The notes under the pieces were generated by a model. It worked only from the letters and a program-made list of their open reading frames with translations, was not told the DNA's origin and made no database searches. A stretch of DNA of 64,000 nt from Silene conica (taxonomy: Eukaryota; Streptophyta; Magnoliopsida; Caryophyllales; Caryophyllaceae): NCBI GenBank assembly GCA_029255685.2, contig CM055315.2:74181681-74245680 (forward strand), in the 5' to 3' direction. The translations under genes were made by a program, and so were the position numbers. Positions 56,446 through 64,000 of this stretch are shown piece after piece; positions within the stretch are counted from its first letter, which is position 1, and every line of letters starts with the position of its first letter.

Positions 56446-57130
56446 ATTCTCGCCTTCACACCCCAACAAAATACAAATCCCCGTCACATTCATATATAAT
56501 AAACCAAAAATCACATATTTTGATCATTTTCACTATATTACCAACAAAAGCTAATATCTCTTCAACACAAACGACACTAAATTAGTAACATTAATGTTGT
56601 TCACATAGCTCACAATTACCCGAGTTAGAGTATATTAGATCTAAACAAAAATAAGGGAAGAACTAGTGTCAACTAAACCAATCAGCTTAATTGTTGACGA
56701 AAATTAGGGTTTTGCAGAAATAAGACACTAATTTTAATCTACTTTAGGAGAGTTTTGGTTTTTCCAAGATGCGAAAGATTATCGGGTACAATCTATCAAG
56801 TTCGATAAAAATCGATTCTCAAACACCGTCTCGTGATTGGCAGTATCATGAAACAGTGCAGAAGCGGATAAAATTAAGTTAAAATAAATTGCGTTTTGAA
56901 GTAGATGTATGAATTTTTATTAATGAAACGATCGATTCGCTTCCAAAAAAAAGACATACAGATTCAAAAGATATACCTGAAGAATTAAGGAGAGATAGAA
57001 TTGGGGATTCGATCGGGAGAAATTAGGGTAAGGGAGAAATCCCTTTTTACGATTGATTGGCCTTTCTCTCTCTAGAAACGGAATTTGCGGAGAAGAGCGA
57101 AATAAGAGAGAGAGGGAGAGAGTGGCAAGA
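56446..57130 (-). promoter_or_regulatory. Helicase 5' UTR with a leader intron
   Basis: On the minus strand a C/T-rich leader (about 57130-56977, CTCTCTCTTATTTCGC-like) ends TTCTTCAG before GTATATC. A leader intron of about 520 bp then runs to an acceptor near 56453 just before GCGAGAATATGGC. TSS and acceptor are estimates. Confidence 0.5.
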
Positions 57131-57482
57131 GGTTGGATGGAAAATTCGTATTCTTATACGTGTATGTAACTTTAGCCGCACATGTTCTACTACTTTTTGG
57201 ATGCCAATTGCAACTTTGCAAGTCAAGTAGGAATACTAGCCGATGCTCGGGTTAGATCAGTTCGGGTTATTTTCGATAGATCTGTTTGGGTTATTTTCGA
57301 TCTATTGTCTGAAGTTAGATATGATATTATTGAAAAGGTTAGGGTTGTTCAAAATGTGGTCCAACCCAGTAGATTGGATTAATCAGGTCTAGTTAGGTCA
57401 TATCGAAAAAATTTGGGAGGTGTGGTTAAGGTTGTTCAAAATGTGGTCCAACCCAGCAGATTGGATTGATCTAGTCTGGTTA
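57131..57482. other. Helicase upstream region with an 86-bp-spaced repeat
   Basis: GGTTGTTCAAAATGTGGTCC followed by AACCCAG(T/C)AGATTGGATT occurs at about 57343 and 57429. TTCGGGTTATTTTCGAT and TTTGGGTTATTTTCGAT also pair at about 57261 and 57286. No coding signal. Confidence 0.55.
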
Positions 57483-57911
57483 GAACCCTGTTTGGTAAAC
57501 AACAGATTAATATTGACAGAAGCAGATTGCAAAAGCAGATTTGACTAGCAGAATGATTTAGCGGATTTGACTATCAGATTTATTTATGAATTATTTTAGA
57601 GGTGTTTGGTAATTGGCAGTTTAGATTAGCAGATTGTCTAAAATCTTTATAAAATCACATATAAGGACATGAAAAATTATTTATTAAATATATAAAAGGA
57701 TGTTAGTATTTTATTAAGAGGGTAATAAAATAATTTTTTTCTTTCTAATATGCTAATCCAATATGCTGGTAGGAGCAGCATATTGTACCCCAATATCCTA
57801 TTTTAGTATGTCATTAACCAAACACCCTAAATAGCATATTGGTAAGTCAAACATGCTAAATCTCTCAAATATGCTGAAATTTGGCCAATATGATGTTTAC
57901 CAAACAGAGCC
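57483..57911. mobile_element. MITE with GTTTGGTAAAC ends
   Basis: The left end is GAACCCTGTTTGGTAAACA; the right end is the inverted TGTTTACCAAACAGAGCC, flanked by TA. The interior is rich in (A/C)ATATGCTAAT/AGCAGATT motifs. The flank rejoined (CTGGTTAGGTCATATC) resembles the sequence at about 57393, supporting the borders. Tourist- or Stowaway-like; superfamily uncertain. Confidence 0.65.
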
Positions 57912-59120
57912 TAGGTCATATCAGAGCAGAACACTAACCTTTCCGCCCGATAAGATATGTTAATAGAATCTAACTTTTATTATGATATGATTGATATTGG
58001 TTAGGATAATGGATCATTGGAGCTATTAATATGTAGTTCTACTTAAAATAGGTACTTAATCATCATTGTAACTATGAAATTTGATTAACAAACGGCAAAA
58101 ATGAGAGCAAACATAGAACATTATCAAAGGGAAAAAATTGATGTATTTAAGCTTCTTTAATTTAGAGCAAGGTTAGGTCAAAAAGTATAAATAAATAACC
58201 ATGAACTTGATTCTTATTTGAAAATAGTGTTAAAAGATACCCCTTCATTTCATTCATTTATTTGCCGACAAATGAATGAAATAGAGAGGGCAACAACTAC
58301 CAAGCAATCAAGTTTGACTTGCACCTTTTTACTTAACAAGAACTCGGTTCGACTTGAAATTAGTTCCAAACAAAACTGCACAAGGCATATTAAGATAGTC
58401 TGTAACATGACCCGATCCAAAAGTGCGATTTTCTCTCAAAAAACGTGTAACCCAATGATAATAGATGCCCAGCGCCCACACAAGTGACATTTACAATATC
58501 TCAAGTAAAAAAATAGAAGAAACAAATTAATTGTGGTACAAAATGGAATACAACGTACAAATACAATAGTTAGCAACCAGATCACCACGCTGTAATGGTT
58601 ACAGTTTTCTGACTCGAATGGCTTTCGTTCACATTCCACAAAAGGTACGACTGAAGCTTCCCTCTCCATCAGGGGTTACCCATAGTAAAAACTTAACTTA
58701 AAACCTCACTTTCTCTTCAGCAAATCTTGTATCAATCCTGCTTCAATTGCCAAATATAGCATAGCAGATTGCTCATGAAAGAAGGAAGATTTCAGGTAGG
58801 AAGTTTAACTATGGTGAACGCCAAAAAGGAAGAAGTGGTGGACAGAGGGAGTATATGACTTGTCCTCGTCGTAATCACTCATTCACATTTCACACTTCAA
58901 GAGGTTTACTACTTCAGGTCAGGTATTCAATTGAAGTTCATATTTTTGCATCACTGTACAGATTCAAATGCAGCTGTTGTACTCCGGCTGGTGAAAGATG
59001 AATATGAATCCGCAGAAATTAATAGGTACACTTCAACCAAGCGTCGTTCACACAAAAAAGCAAGGGAATAACAGCTCGCAGAAGGAACACTCAACATATA
59101 GAAATACACACGGTTCTTGC
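57912..59120. other. Spacer and probable 3' UTR of AUG6
   Basis: No gene. The right part, directly after the AUG6 stop on the minus strand, is likely its 3' UTR. The plus-strand frame at 58218-58487 has no recognisable family. Confidence 0.4.
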
Positions 59121-63998
<4,878 letters not shown>

Positions 63999-64000
63999 TA

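Overview
The window is nuclear DNA of a flowering plant, very probably a eudicot. The evidence is AT-rich intergenic sequence, GT-AG introns, plant-specific gene families (GH28 exo-polygalacturonase, SHV3-like GDPDL, augmin subunit AUG6, a WW-domain DEAD-box helicase) and a typical plant transposon load: Ty1/copia, Ty3/gypsy Tat lineage, TRIM, L1 LINE, CACTA, Helitron, Stowaway, Tourist-like and hAT-like MITEs. The antisense-gene-bearing Tat element would fit Caryophyllales among other orders, but the species cannot be fixed from sequence alone.

Layout. 1-618: 3' end of a decayed copia element and its LTR. 1868-22311 (+): a structurally intact polygalacturonase gene with four exons, about 1.2 kb of coding sequence stretched over 20.4 kb. 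Intron 1 (9.6 kb) holds several MITEs, including a three-level nested set at 4409-6129. Intron 2 (2.6 kb) holds a Helitron. Intron 3 (7.0 kb) holds a full-length, mutated L1 LINE with target-site duplications. 22312-27821: Tourist-like and palindromic MITEs, a decayed GDPDL pseudogene, a complete 577-bp TRIM, and the front half of a second GDPDL pseudogene. 27822-49158: a 21.3-kb nested transposon block splitting that second pseudogene, which resumes at about 49160. The base of the block is three tandem copies of a 2.35-kb LTR (minus orientation) separated by the same 7-bp spacer. LTR copy 1 was then entered by a 4.0-kb CACTA element carrying a spliced-gene fragment of COP9 signalosome subunit 4 (CSN4), and by a 10.1-kb young Tat-lineage Ty3/gypsy element with dual RNase H and an intron-containing antisense gene. 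The undisrupted LTR copies 2 and 3 and the first GDPDL copy serve as empty sites that confirm the insertion points.

49531-64000 is ordinary gene space on the minus strand: a complete WW-domain DEAD-box RNA helicase of the DRH1/RH14 type (eight coding exons, 638 aa) and the C-terminal 615 residues of augmin subunit 6 (ten exons, gene running off the right edge).

The three intact host genes are functionally unrelated: pectin degradation in the wall, RNA metabolism, and microtubule nucleation. The interest lies in the transposon architecture: the CSN4-carrying CACTA element, the tandem LTR array, the antisense gene of the Tat element and the nested MITEs. All exon borders were placed by eye from homology and GT/AG signals.
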